DNA of 64,000 nucleotides from NCBI GenBank assembly GCA_026686845.1, contig JAIVEN010000004.1, positions 10,014,827 to 10,078,826 on the forward strand, in the 5' to 3' direction. This document shows, piece after piece, positions 11,045-21,911 of the stretch (positions within the stretch are counted from its first letter, which is position 1; the number at the start of each line of letters is the position of its first letter). Source of the DNA: Adenanthera pavonina. Its lineage: Eukaryota; Streptophyta; Magnoliopsida; Fabales; Fabaceae. Position numbers and translations under genes: made by a program. The notes under the pieces are model-generated. The model saw nothing but the letters and a program-made list of their open reading frames with translations, had not been told where the DNA came from and did not search any database.

Positions 11045-11516
11045 TAGAGTTGTCAAAATGGGTCAAGTTTGACGGGCCGGCCAGAAAAGCTCGAAGAAAT
11101 GAGTGGGCCGAGCTTCGATTTTGAGTGTTAAAATACAATTTGGGTTTTTTGGACCTCACCCATGGCGGGCCGGCTTGAGTGAGCCATATGGTTGGCCCGA
11201 AAAGCCCGTTTCTTTTATTTTTATTTTTTAAAATATTAAAAAAAATATATATATATATATATTATTTTATTAATTTGTGATATATATAAATTGTAAAATT
11301 TAAATATTATGTTAGTTTTTGGTGAATTATGATAATAATTAGTTGTATTAATTTAAAAAATTATATAAACTTTTTTTTAAAAAATTGACAAATATTAAAA
11401 AAAGAAAAAAAAAAAGCCCACAGCCCAGCCAATGAGCTTGATCCCATGGGCTCAGGCTTGAAATTTTAAGCCCATTTAACAAATCGGGCTTTTTAGCCCG
11501 ACCCGATTTGCCTTTA
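11045..11516. mobile_element. hAT-type MITE (472 bp) with 8-bp target duplication
   Basis: The element is flanked by the identical 8-mer GATTTACC at 11037-11044 and 11517-11524. The ends are TAGAGTTGTCAAAATGGGTC and, inverted, TAAAGGCAAATCGGGTCGGG. Both subterminal zones are rich in GGGCC/GCCCG motifs (GACGGGCCGGCC on the left, GGGCTTTTTAGCCCGACCCG on the right) around an AT-rich core. This is a widespread plant non-autonomous hAT type. Removing it restores a sequence colinear with the related LTR at about 40130-40170 (CAAGGA...ACCCC(T)AAGAAA), which confirms it is an insertion. Confidence 0.88.
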
Positions 11517-12239
11517 GATTTACCCCTAAGAAATCTCTCATCTAAGAATTAACCCCCTTGAACCCGAAACCATATAATGGGTTATATGCCCCAAACTCAC
11601 ATATATGGCCCAAAATCACTTTTGGGCTCCCACATACAACCAATCCAACTCACAGTCACACTCCCAACAATAGTAACCCATATAGGGGTCCACACCATCA
11701 TCGCACAACATTATACTATATACATCTCTATACTCTCAGGATACATATATAGGCAACCAAACCATAACAATCTACTTGACACAATATTATATAAACTAAA
11801 TTACAACTATTAATTATATTTGGAATTCCCAAAGATGGAGAGGCTTGCAACTTCATGGTCTTCTTTGAACTAGCGCTAGAGTATTCACCTGAAAGGTTAG
11901 TCATGGAGGAGAGTGTGAGACAATGTCTCAGTAACCAGGGACAACCAAACATATATATATAATCAATATCACACATATATACAACCGATGTCGTGCAATG
12001 CCAAATGTCATGCAATGCATGTCTCCCTCAACAGGCTAGAACCATGAGCTGGCATCATCATACAGCATTTCAATAGGTGATTCCCTTCCAACAGCTGGTG
12101 AAGACTAATTTCAAGACATCACTAAGCTCACCTCACACTAGTGTACTCGGCCAAAGGTCACACTAGTGATTAGATTGTGACTCTCCTTCTCTTGGACTAC
12201 CACGAATTGGTGGTGATTTAGAGAAGGTGTCATTCACTC

Positions 12240-12377
12240 CCACGTGGCTCTCCTGGCCATATGAGAGGATTTAGTGGCAGGGATGTTCCATCTTGTCACC
12301 AAATCATATTATCGTCATATCACATCATAGTCCACTGCCACCTAGCTCTCCCAAGGAGAGGATTTAGTGGTAGGGAT
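12240..12377 (+). repeat. Short internal repeat of family A, split by the solo LTR
   Basis: Units of the type CCACCTAGCTCTCC...GAGAGGATTTAGTGGTAGGGAT occur at about 12241-12287 and 12340-12377, and again after the solo LTR at about 14963-15037 (GAGGATTTAGTAGTAGGGAT). The solo LTR landed inside one of these units. Confidence 0.55.
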
Positions 12378-12925
12378 TGTTAGGTTGGCTGGTCACCCAA
12401 GAGGGGGGTGAATTGAGTGATGCAAGATTTTCACTCTTTTTGGATCACAACCTAATTTCACTTAGAGTGTAGCAAAACAGGGATAAATAGAGAGAGTTGT
12501 GTGCAGTAACTGAATAGAGAAGATGAAGAACAATACACAACAATTTATACTAGTTCAACCCAACCACTTGGCCTACATCCAGTCCCCAAGCCACCTCTTG
12601 GGATTTTCCACTATATCCCATAGGTTTGATCTGGGCACCTATAAAGCCTCAGTACATCCCACAAGTTTCAGTAGGCACTTGTGAAGCCACTCTCCCCACA
12701 CCCTTACAAGATGTGTAAATCTCTTAGTGTTTCCCCACACTAAGATTCTACCCAGAATATGTAGAAAGAAATGTTTACAAAATGAAAACTCTCTTGAAGA
12801 GTAAATAATACATTGAAAGCTCATTCTATTGAGATGGATTTTTCAAACAATGCTGAGATAAAAAGATTTTACAAATTGTTGCAGCATTTTCGCATAAACT
12901 CTCTTAAGATTATTACCTATAAGTT

Positions 12926-12952
12926 CAAATGATGTTCTTCTATTTATAGATT
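12926..12952 (-). promoter_or_regulatory. LTR core promoter (TATA box) of the solo LTR
   Basis: On the minus strand this reads ATCTATAAATAGAAGAACAT followed by CATTTGA. The LTR at 50211 has ATCTATAAATATAACATCAT followed by TTGA at 51355-51378. Conservation between two diverged copies marks the start region of transcription (U3/R border). Confidence 0.65.
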
Positions 12953-13049
12953 TGTGGTGTAACTAGACATTAGACATAAGGTCTAGCTGTTAGAGATGTT
13001 ACCCATGGTTACTCTGTAAAACTATCTGTTCACTAATCACATTTAATGC

Positions 13050-14420
13050 ATTGACACTTTGAAATTCAAATTTTGGGTATCAACAGACGAATTTCGCAGA
13101 CACCATAAGTTGAAGACTTTAACGTTAAACTTCGAAGTTCATCTGTTCTAAAGCAAAATTCAAATTTTCATCTTTGACAAATGTTTCTATATTGGAACAT
13201 ACGCATTTTTAAATTTAAAGTTCTTTTGGTAAGTGTGAACAGTTATTCCATATTGCTACAATGCCTTCAAAGTTCAAATTTTGGTTCCCAGAATTCGTTT
13301 GTCAGTGAGCAACTCAATATGGCACAAGTTCTTCCTTTTGAAATTCGAATTTTGGATCTCAAAATTTATCTGTTTGCTATTCCAGAAGTATTTTCACATT
13401 TTGGGGATTCAAAATTTGAATTTTCAAAGCCAAAATTTGTCTGTTAGACTTGAAGTTCCATTTTTAGATGTGGAAATACGTCTGTTAGCTATTCCAGAAG
13501 TATTTTCACATTCTGGAGTCTCGAAATTTGAATTTTGAAAGTCAAAATTCATCTGTTATACTTGAAGTTTGAATTTCAGAAGCCAAAATTTGTCTATCAG
13601 TGGCGAGCTCATTATGACACAAAAGTTCTCTTCGAAATTCGAATTTTGGAGGTGGAACCTCTGTAACTTCAAACTTTGCACTATAGATAATTTTATAGAA
13701 GTTATAACTCTCTCATTTTAACTCCAAATTAAATAAATGACCCATGGTTGGAAAGCTCTCAATGTCTACTTTCAAATGAAAGAAGTTTAACTTCAAAAAC
13801 AAATGTGTTCTATGAGATATGATTGAAATAATGATAGAAGGTCAAAACTGAAAATTCATATCTCACTGCTTAATTTTAAATGACCGTAGCTTTTTCATAT
13901 GAATTTTATTTTGAGTGAAATAACCTTCTTTGAAAATCTTTTTAAGTCTAGTTTCATATGAAATAAGTTTTACATCAAAGTTATATGTATTTTGAGAGAT
14001 GTATTAAAAATACTGATTAAAGGTCAAACTCTAGATTCTTGAAAACAAGATTTCACTATGTTTAAAAGTAAGGATATGTTACTTTGATATCCAAAACTTC
14101 TTGAGTTGATCAAATGTAATTGTAAATCATTGAGTTTTATTCCAAAGTTCAAATATTGAAATCCAAAATTCGTCTATCAGAGGGAATGTTTTTGAACCCT
14201 TTTAGTGTTTAATTATCAAATGAACTTTGTCATGACTTTAGATGAATTTTGCACATTTTATTAACTATGCTTGACTCGAAATTTGAATTTCAACACTTGA
14301 AATTCGTCTGTCAAAGGTGATATCTCTAGAACTTCAAATTTCAGTTAGTAAAGTTCATATTTTCACAAAGTATATAAAGTTTAACTTCTTAAAATTCGTT
14401 TGTCAGTTAGAGTTTTTAAA
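13050..14420. repeat. Dispersed AAATTCGTCTGT-type motif array inside the solo LTR
   Basis: About ten or more degenerate copies of a motif near CAAAATTCGTCTGTCAG, with TTCGAATTTTG-type linkers, sit at irregular 50-150 bp spacing. The same motif in inverse orientation (CAGACGAACTTTGAA) recurs through the related LTR at about 50440-51200 and in the short leader at 47590-47680. Confidence 0.6.
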
Positions 14421-15229
14421 ATCTAACATATGCTAATATCAGATTTACTTAATCTAACTCACTTAAAACATATGGTAACAAGATTAAATGATTTTCAAAG
14501 ATTAATCCCACCTTAAGACTTAAGTGAAAATAAAATATACCTAGTGACTAGGTTTTCAAATGTTGAGTTCCATTTCCACTTGGTCATTTTCTTCTTGGTA
14601 TGCTCCATTCTGATCTTCCATTTTTGGAGCATTCTTTCTTTTCTTCTTTCTTGAGTGAGGCATGATATTGATTTTCATTTTTGTATTCCAATGCTCACTT
14701 TTCTTACTTGGACCAACCTACATTTAATATATTACACTTACAAACCAAGTAGTTAGTCCAGTTTATATATCCAACTTATGTTATTCATTGTAAAAGTATA
14801 GTGGATATATTTGCATATAGCATGATATATACATTACAACTATAATTAAATATATGCTAATGCACATATTACTTCTTTAAGGAACATTATATACATATGA
14901 TGCATTTGTTCCTTAGTATTCTATATTTGTCATCATCAAAACTTATATTATACTAAACCTTATAGGGATCTTTTATCACATCATATCATAGTCTACTGCC
15001 ACCTGGCTCTCTCAAGGAGAGGATTTAGTAGTAGGGATCTTTCATCATATTATCATATTGTATATCATCTTATCTCATCTTATCACCACCTCCCAAAACA
15101 CCATATCTCTCTATGCTCATGGGGTGGTGATGTACATGCCATGCTAATATGCCTTGAATGCATATATATATAATCATCATCGCAATCATCATCATGGTCA
15201 TGCTAGCATGCAATCATGTGTGAAGGCTA

Positions 15230-16150
15230 CAGTCACGTATGCACATATACAAAATCATACTCATCATCATTATATATCAATACCTTGCCTAACCGTGTGC
15301 ATACTATGATATATAGAAAATCATTCACATACACATAATGATATTGTGGTATGAACAGAGACATGCATATATATATATATATATGTATTAGCATATAACA
15401 CAAATATACAGACACCTGGTTACCTTAGGTTGTCAATACCATACTTAGATCCCATAAGCTCCTCAAATTTTCCAACCAAATCACTAGCCACACACTTCCA
15501 ATCATCCAATTATACACTACAACATCACAATATTCTCAATTAACATAACATAATATCAATTCATAATTCATAACTCAAGCAACTAAACTTGACCCCATGA
15601 TCTAGTGGCATATACACATATTAATAAACTCTAAACAACCATCCATATCATAATCATCCTTATACATCTCTGATTCCATACCCCCTTTACAATTTCGAAC
15701 CTAAGGTTCCACTCAAACATATAATCCAACCAAAACTCATACCTAAGCCTTCCTAACATTATATAACACTTCTAAAACTCCAAATCAAGCATTTTAATTG
15801 GTGGATTCTTCCCCAAACTCAAAACCTAACATACTCCCACCGATTTCTAACCCAACATCGAAAAGAGAAGACAGGAGAGGAAGCAAGATCAACTTACCAA
15901 CCATTTAGTAAGCGTCTAGAGGCCCAAAATCATCTCCCTCGCTCATATCTTCAAACCCTGGCACAGCTCCCTCGATCTCTCCTCTGTTTCTTTCCTTTCT
16001 ATTGGTCTGAAATGATCTTGATTTAAATAAAATTTTCCCTGCTTGCTGTGGCTCCAGTAAGCTTGCTGTGGTGCTAGTGTTCTCTGTCTAGATATTTTTC
16101 AGGTTGCCACATGTGTCTCGCTGTGCTGGCCCCGCATCTCATCGTGGCAT
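15230..16150 (+). repeat. Duplicated block, first copy (partner 28197-29110)
   Basis: From CAGTCACGTATGCACATATA onwards the two blocks run nearly identical for about 900 bp by eye, including small indels and the TTGACCCC(C)ATGATC(T/C)AGTGGC segment. They diverge after the GCTGTGGCTCCAGT region. The sequence left of 15230 is only loosely similar to that left of 28197, so identity rises abruptly at the block edge. No protein is encoded. It belongs to the family-A retroelement sequence. Confidence 0.75.
15360..15390. repeat. (TA)n microsatellite
   Basis: A run of about ten TA units. The copy of this block at 28345 has a shorter run. Confidence 0.8.
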
Positions 16151-16854
16151 AGCCCATGAACCACTTTTTACGTCGATTAGTCATTTTGGCCTATTTGTGT
16201 TAGTTCTAGGAGGAAGTAGAAGCCATCGATGTTGTACCCTTATACTGAATTCATTTAATTTACATGCAATTTATTATGAAAACACAAATTTTACTTAAAA
16301 CAAAAATTTGACAGCATAAATTAAAGTCTTAATTTACCTAAACAAATGAGCACATAAAACCACAAAATTTCTACTGCATAAATTAGACATAAAAAGGGGA
16401 TGCATACTAATATTCATAACAAAATAATTTCCGAGTTAGTATAGAAAATTCAGCAAATATGGACTTCATTATGCATAATTCTATAGTTGCTGATAGATTT
16501 TGGAAAGTGTCAAAACCTTAGAAATACAACCCTAAATTAATAGAAACTTGATTGATTTTAAGACTATAGATGTCTACATTAAACCACAATAATCTTAGGT
16601 CCAGATTATGAAACCCATAAATGCATAATTAAAAAAAAAGGTGTAGCACTTTAACCCAAAATACCAAATTTTATAGTAACAACATACATACATGAAAGTA
16701 ATTTCTTATATCATGAGTAAGAAAATATTTCAACTCATTTGGAAGCTCATTCTTAAGTTCATGGAAGGTGAAAAACACTCCAGAAACAATACAGTATGAA
16801 GAAAATTGCAAATATCTCAAAATAAAGCCCCCTTATTCACAATGTTTTGCTATG

Positions 16855-16985
16855 GTGAAATGGAATTTCACTCTAGCAAAACTCATTCGCTCTAGCGAAT
16901 TCTACCTTCACCACGGTGAAAAACTTCCCTAAATTTAACAACACAGTAACTTCACCATAGCAAAATTTTATTCACTGTAGCGAAT
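16855..16985. repeat. Cluster of short palindromes (TTCACCACGGTGAA type)
   Basis: At 16907-16920 TTCACCACGGTGAA has 6-bp arms. At 16885-16900 ATTCGCTCTAGCGAAT has 7-bp arms. Around them lie TTTGCTATGGTGAAA, TTCACCATAGCAAAA and CACTGTAGCGAAT. The other family-A LTRs have similar CGGTGAA boxes near 10655 and 39855. These are probably part of the LTR regulatory or packaging region; the function is unknown. Confidence 0.5.
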
Positions 16986-17108
16986 ATGACAGATACAAAA
17001 CCAAAATTTGATAGTGAAAATTGTCAACTTCAGGAATCCATTTCTTGGGCTCACATCTCCAATTTTGGTGATTCAAAGTTCTACAGGTTTCGTTAAATGC
17101 CCCTTAAT

Positions 17109-18884
17109 TGTCACACCTCAAATTAGGCCTATTTTCACATAAATTAAATCATTATAGAGACCATTTATACTTAAAGAGAAGCTTGAATCAATTTAAAACA
17201 AAAATAGAATTTTCTTTTTTTTGGGTACTATTCACATTGCTTTTTCCATTTTACCCGACAAATTTTGAAAGCTCATAACTAATTCTATAAAAATTATGTT
17301 GGAGTGATTCAAGTCTATAAAAATATCTAAATAGATTCTCTACATAAGAAAAATATAAAACAGGGCAAATATTGGGCTGATTTGTACAATAAATTCATCC
17401 AAAAATCACTATAGCAGTGGTCATTTTCCAAAATCCTTATAACTGACCATAATTTTGAAAAATTACAATAAATCATACACAATTCCAAATTAAGTGATCT
17501 TTATGTCTATGGAAAGCTCCTTCTATCTAGTTTTCAACCACATATAACATTCATATATTAAAATAAAAAGGTCTAAACAATACTCGAAATCCCCCATAGT
17601 GGTCAGTAAGGTCATTTACATTCTTCAACTTTTGAAAAATACATACTATTATGTACATATATGGCTATAAATAGTCTTGACCTTACATATTACATCATGT
17701 TGGATCTAAAGTGACATTATCACATGAAGGTAGAGCCCCAAAATCATACACATTATTTTGCATAAATACTCCAAGCATATAATCAAAGATAGCAAATTCA
17801 TCTTAATCAATAGCTTGCTTCTCCTTTGCTTTCTCTTCTTGGGAAACCTTGCCATAACTTGGACCTAAAATGGTTAGACATTTGGAAAGGAATGAGATTC
17901 AAAGAATCTCAATAGCAATCACCTTTCATGTAAACATATCATCATACAAAGCAAGAAATCATCATGAAAGATCATGCATTTATGCATAAATATTTTTATA
18001 AAAATTTGGGCAGTATATCCCTTTAAATTTAGAAATTTCTAGGGTTTCAAAACCCTTCAAACAATCCATTCATCAATACAATTTCATCACAATTCATTAT
18101 TGCAATCAACCAACAAGTCATTTAGGCAATGGAAATATCAAGACAATACATAAGAAATAATGGGTAAATTGACTACCTTTTTGCTTTTCAATTATTCAAA
18201 CTTTGCACACCCTTTCTTTGGTGTTTTAACACTTCTTTAAATTCTATAACAAAATCACGTCCCTAGCTTCAACATCCTATATAAAATAGACAAAAAAACT
18301 AAAATAATAGACATCAAAGGGGTTAGTAGTGCCATTAGCTATTGATTACATGACCTCTTTCACAAAATGTTCATACTTAACCTAAAAATTCCATTTAACT
18401 ATCCATTTGTATTTTCCTATACAACACACTTGCTCTAATCTATTTTGAACCCAAGGAATCCATTTTTGGGGTCAAAAGTTTGAAATTCCATTCCTAGAAC
18501 AAATCCTAACTTAGCCAAAAAATGCAAGAAAAATAGAGAAAAATATTTACTTCTTTAAACATCAAACAACTTGTACTTTCAAGCATCTTAGAGCATTTCT
18601 ATACTTTTTCATGATTTAATTTCTTCTTAACTCAACTTTCTCTCTCTAGGGTCACTATGGCTGAACCTTAAAGTGAGAGAAAAGAGGAAAATACTCCATG
18701 AAAACACTTTCAAATACTTAATAGTAGTCATAGAACTTACCTTGAACACTTGAGACATTATCTTTCCTTCTTGCTTCTTCCTCATGTCTTTGAAAATTTT
18801 TCTTTCTTTCTCACTCCCTTTGCTATTTCAGATGTGTTTCACAAGAAAAATGAAGGTTAAAATGACTTAACTCAATATTTGGAG
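17109..18884 (+). mobile_element. Family-B LTR, left part (split by copia)
   Basis: It starts TGTCACACCTCAAATTAGGC, an LTR-like 5' end, and runs without coding sequence into the copia insertion site at 18884. It resumes at 26125 and ends near 26909 with TTTGAGATATTACA. Without copia it is about 2.56 kb. A diverged partner starts TGTTACACCT at 29243 and ends near 30387 with TTTGGGACATTATA; shared order includes the CTTACCTTG...TTTCTTTC stretch and the CCAT(T/G)GGG..CA(T/G)TATG stretch. The flanking 5-mers (TTAAT, CTAAC) do not match, so it is not a simple solo LTR. Confidence 0.5.
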
Positions 18885-19344
18885 TGAAAGAATAAAAGAT
18901 ACGGAAGACATACATACTGATCAAGAATGTATTCTTCCACACAGAGAGAATGGCAAATTCCAAGCGGTAGAAACAAAATCACTTGGACTTTGTTCACTGG
19001 TTCACAGTAGATACACTCAAGAGAAAAAAAATTAAGAGGAAGAATGAAAGCGACTCAAAAAGAGACTTTCAGAGAGAGAACAATTCCTAGAGAAAAACTA
19101 AAGTGCATTTCCCTTTTGGGATGAGAGAGTCATTTAGAAAATAACTCTATGCCTCACCTTCATGTACGCACACACACGTTCACTGATTTTTCTCCGGGCG
19201 TGCGTTGTGTGGGAACGGTTAACATTAACCGTTCCCTCCCTCTCTTTTTAAATCAATATTAAAGAAAAACCTTTTTATTTTATTTGGGTTTGGGCCCTTA
19301 TGTTTGGGCTCTCAATTTCTACCCATCAAGGGTGAAACCCAATA
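18885..19344 (-). repeat. Copia 3' LTR
   Basis: It matches 25663-26124 along its length with scattered substitutions. On the minus strand it begins TATTGGGTTTCACCC (the expected TG is mutated) and ends TTTATTCTTTCA. Just upstream in element sense is GAGTAGGAGA, a weak polypurine tract. It contains a 26-bp palindrome at 19211-19236. Confidence 0.88.
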
Positions 19345-20447
19345 TCTCCTACTCATACTTGATGGGTTAACCTCTTATAATTCTTTCTTTCCATTTCATA
19401 CTAAGTGTTCTACCGTGACCGTATAGGCATGATGTCTAGAATTAGGTATTCTTATACTAGAAATTATTTTCAAGGACCAGTATAGAATTACCTTATTTAT
19501 TTCGCATTTATCTTGTTCATGTATTATGTCTTGAATGTCCTAGATTTACCCATATACACTTTCATCCATGGCAAATCTAATCCCTAACTCTTGTATACTT
19601 AGTGTCTACACTTAAGATGTTAACATCATAACTTCTTAACGGACATATCTTAGACACCAGTATAAGTGTGTATATATTCAGATAATCTTCCTTTCGTCCA
19701 TATTTCATTTCAATATGAAACAATTACTTTCCTAGCATAATACCTTTTGATCGAATTTATCATGACCATTGGATATATGCTAAAGTAGCTAACATTGAAT
19801 CATTTTCCATGAAAATGTCAAAGTCATAAGGACATTAATGAGAGGATTTATTCCTCTCAGGGACTCACACAGTAATGAAGCAGGGATCTATTCATTTACT
19901 TCCCAATTGCGGTTTTAAAACACATGCAGTATGAATTACATGTAACGGCGTTACTCTTATCACATAAGAGCGTATGTCGATTTTGGTTTGTTATTAACAC
20001 TGTACAGATTAATTTCAAACACACACAGTGTTTAACCTGAATTCCACCAATGCTTCCACTTATCATAACGTCTTTGTTGGAGAATTCATCATCTGGTTAC
20101 ATGTATTATGGATTATGGGTATCTATAATTCAATCCAAAATTTATATTTATTGGATCTCATCCCGACCTATTTTCTTCTTTTTGTCAGGGCGACTTATTT
20201 TGTATTGTTTTAACTGTTATATCTGTCCTCTTGCAGATTACTAGTGAATACAAAAGATGTCTCATCTTTGCCCACTCTCCATGAGTGTCAAAGGAAGTTG
20301 CTCATGTGAGAAAGCCAACCTTATCAACATGTACGACATACTAGACATTGTATATTTTCATAAGCACATGTACTCAAATGACTCAATTATAGAAAAATGC
20401 ACTTAATTTTATTCATATAATTGATCATTACAGAGATTTGTGTTACA
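19345..20447 (-). other. Copia 3' untranslated region
   Basis: About 1.1 kb between the RNase H stop and the 3' LTR, without a coding frame of note. Length and position fit a copia 3' non-coding region. Confidence 0.6.
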
Positions 20448-21746
20448 TCATATCCTATGAATACCAAGTGATTTTACATGATCAACATATATATCTCTAG
20501 ATATTGGCTTGGTAAAAGGATCAACAATCATTAGACGTGTAGGAATATGGCGAATTGTAACACTTTTCTGTACTATGGCATCTCTTACAAAATTATATTT
20601 GGTGTTTATATGCTTTGTCTTACTATGATACTTGGGATCTTTGGTGTAGACAATGGTAGCCTCGCTATCACAGTTTATCAAAATTGGATCCAATTTATCA
20701 CCGATGATCCCTAAGTGTTTTATGAATCTCTTTAACCATACTGCTTCTTGTACTGCTGCAGAACATGCAACGAACTCTGCTTCCATGGTAGACAAAGCGA
20801 TACAAGACTGTTTCTTGCTACACCAAGATATGGCTCCATTATTTAGCAGAAAAACATATCCATAAGTCGATTTGCGCTCATCTAGATCTCCTCGCCAATC
20901 TGCATCAGAGTATCCTACCAAGCGTAAATCGCTTCCTTGATAACATAGGGCATAATCTGCTGTGCCTTGCAAATATCTTAGGATTCTCTTTACAGCTTTC
21001 CAATGTTTCAGTCCAGGATTTGACTGGTACCTACTAACCAAACCAACTGCATAACATATGTCTGGTCTCGTACATATCATGGCATACATTAAGCTACCAA
21101 CTGCACTGGAATAAGGGACCCTTTCCATCATCTTCTTTTTAGACACAGTCTGAGGACACATATCTCGGCTCAGATTTTCTCCTCTTGAAATAGGGGTATC
21201 CATAGGTTTACAGTTTTTCATGTTGAATTGCTCAAGAATTTTCTCAATGTAATTTTTCTGAGAAAGGGATATTAATTTTCTTGGGCGATCTCTATGGATT
21301 TTAACTCCCAGTATATAATCAGCTTCACCCATGTCTTTCATTTCAAAATTTGAAAATAGCCATTCTTTGATAGCTATAATCAATTTTAGACTATTTTTGG
21401 CTAATAGTATATCATCCACATAAAGGGATAATATCACAAGATTCTTTTCAAAATTCTTGATGTATACACAGTGGTCCTCGTCAATCATCTGGAAATCGTA
21501 TGTGGTTATAGCTTGGTGAAACTTTAAATACCACTGTCTGGATGATTGTTTAAGTCCATAAATGGATCTTTTTAGCTTGCAGACTTTATTCTCTTTCCTT
21601 TTCTCAATGAAACCTAATGGTTGTTGCATATAGATTTCTTCATCCAGTTCACCATTTAAAAATGCAATTTTTACATCCATCTGATGTAATTCTAAATTTA
21701 AACGTGCTACTGTTGCCAGAATTAGTCTTATAGAGTTAAAACACAT
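20448..21746 (-). pseudogene. Copia pol: reverse transcriptase and RNase H
   Basis: This 432-residue open stretch holds most of the RT domain: MDVKIAFLNGELDEEIYMQQ near the start, then CKLKRSIYGLKQSSRQWY, then the catalytic SLYVDDILLA (YVDD intact, about 21411-21425). The connection domain has GSLMYAMICTRPDICYAVGL. RNase H follows with GYSDADWRGD, SWCSKKQSCIALSTMEAEF and TKHINTKYNF. The end (VDHVKSLGI) is the usual copia C-terminus. The catalytic residues survive, but four in-frame stops between 21747 and 21912 cut it from integrase, so the polyprotein cannot be made in one piece. Confidence 0.93.
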
Positions 21747-21911
21747 AACAGGTGAAAAAGTATCTTCATAATCTATACCTTCCTATTGAGTATACCCTTT
21801 TGCCACTAATCGAGCCTTGTATCATTCAATTGATCAATATGCATTTCTCTTAATTTTGAGAACCCATTTATTCCCAATTGCCTTATGTCCAGATGGAAGA
21901 TTGACCAAATC

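Larger units (their letters stand above)
12378..14962 (-). mobile_element. Solo LTR (about 2.6 kb) of the retroelement family at 50211-51907
   Basis: TAGGGAT occurs immediately before (12371-12377) and after (14963-14969) this block, a target-site duplication; the true duplication is probably 5 bp of it. Read on the minus strand, the block starts near GTTTTGATGATGACAAA and ends CCCCCTCTTGGGTGACCAGC then CTAACA. The LTR at 50211-51907 starts TGTTGAATCAAG then TTTTGATGATT, and ends CCCCCTCTTGGGAACCTAG then CTAACA. A TATA region is shared (12926-12952 here). No internal domain is present and a single duplication surrounds it, so LTR-LTR recombination left a solo LTR. It is longer than the 1.7-kb relative. 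Confidence 0.8.
10512..17108 (+). mobile_element. Long non-coding LTR-retroelement sequence, family A, first copy
   Basis: It opens with TGTAACACCC, a common 5' LTR end in plant gypsy elements. A second start of the same type is at 39672, and 10590-11040 resembles 39783-40150 in order: a GGGCGAACTTTCACTGTGCA box, a CTCCAATT stretch, a TATGGAGATTTTG box and a CAAGGACTCTTCAC-like box. It is interrupted by a hAT MITE at 11045-11516 and a solo LTR at 12378-14962. No protein domain is present. Where one LTR ends and other retroelement sequence begins is uncertain; 17108 is set only because a new TGTCACACC start follows. Confidence 0.5.
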
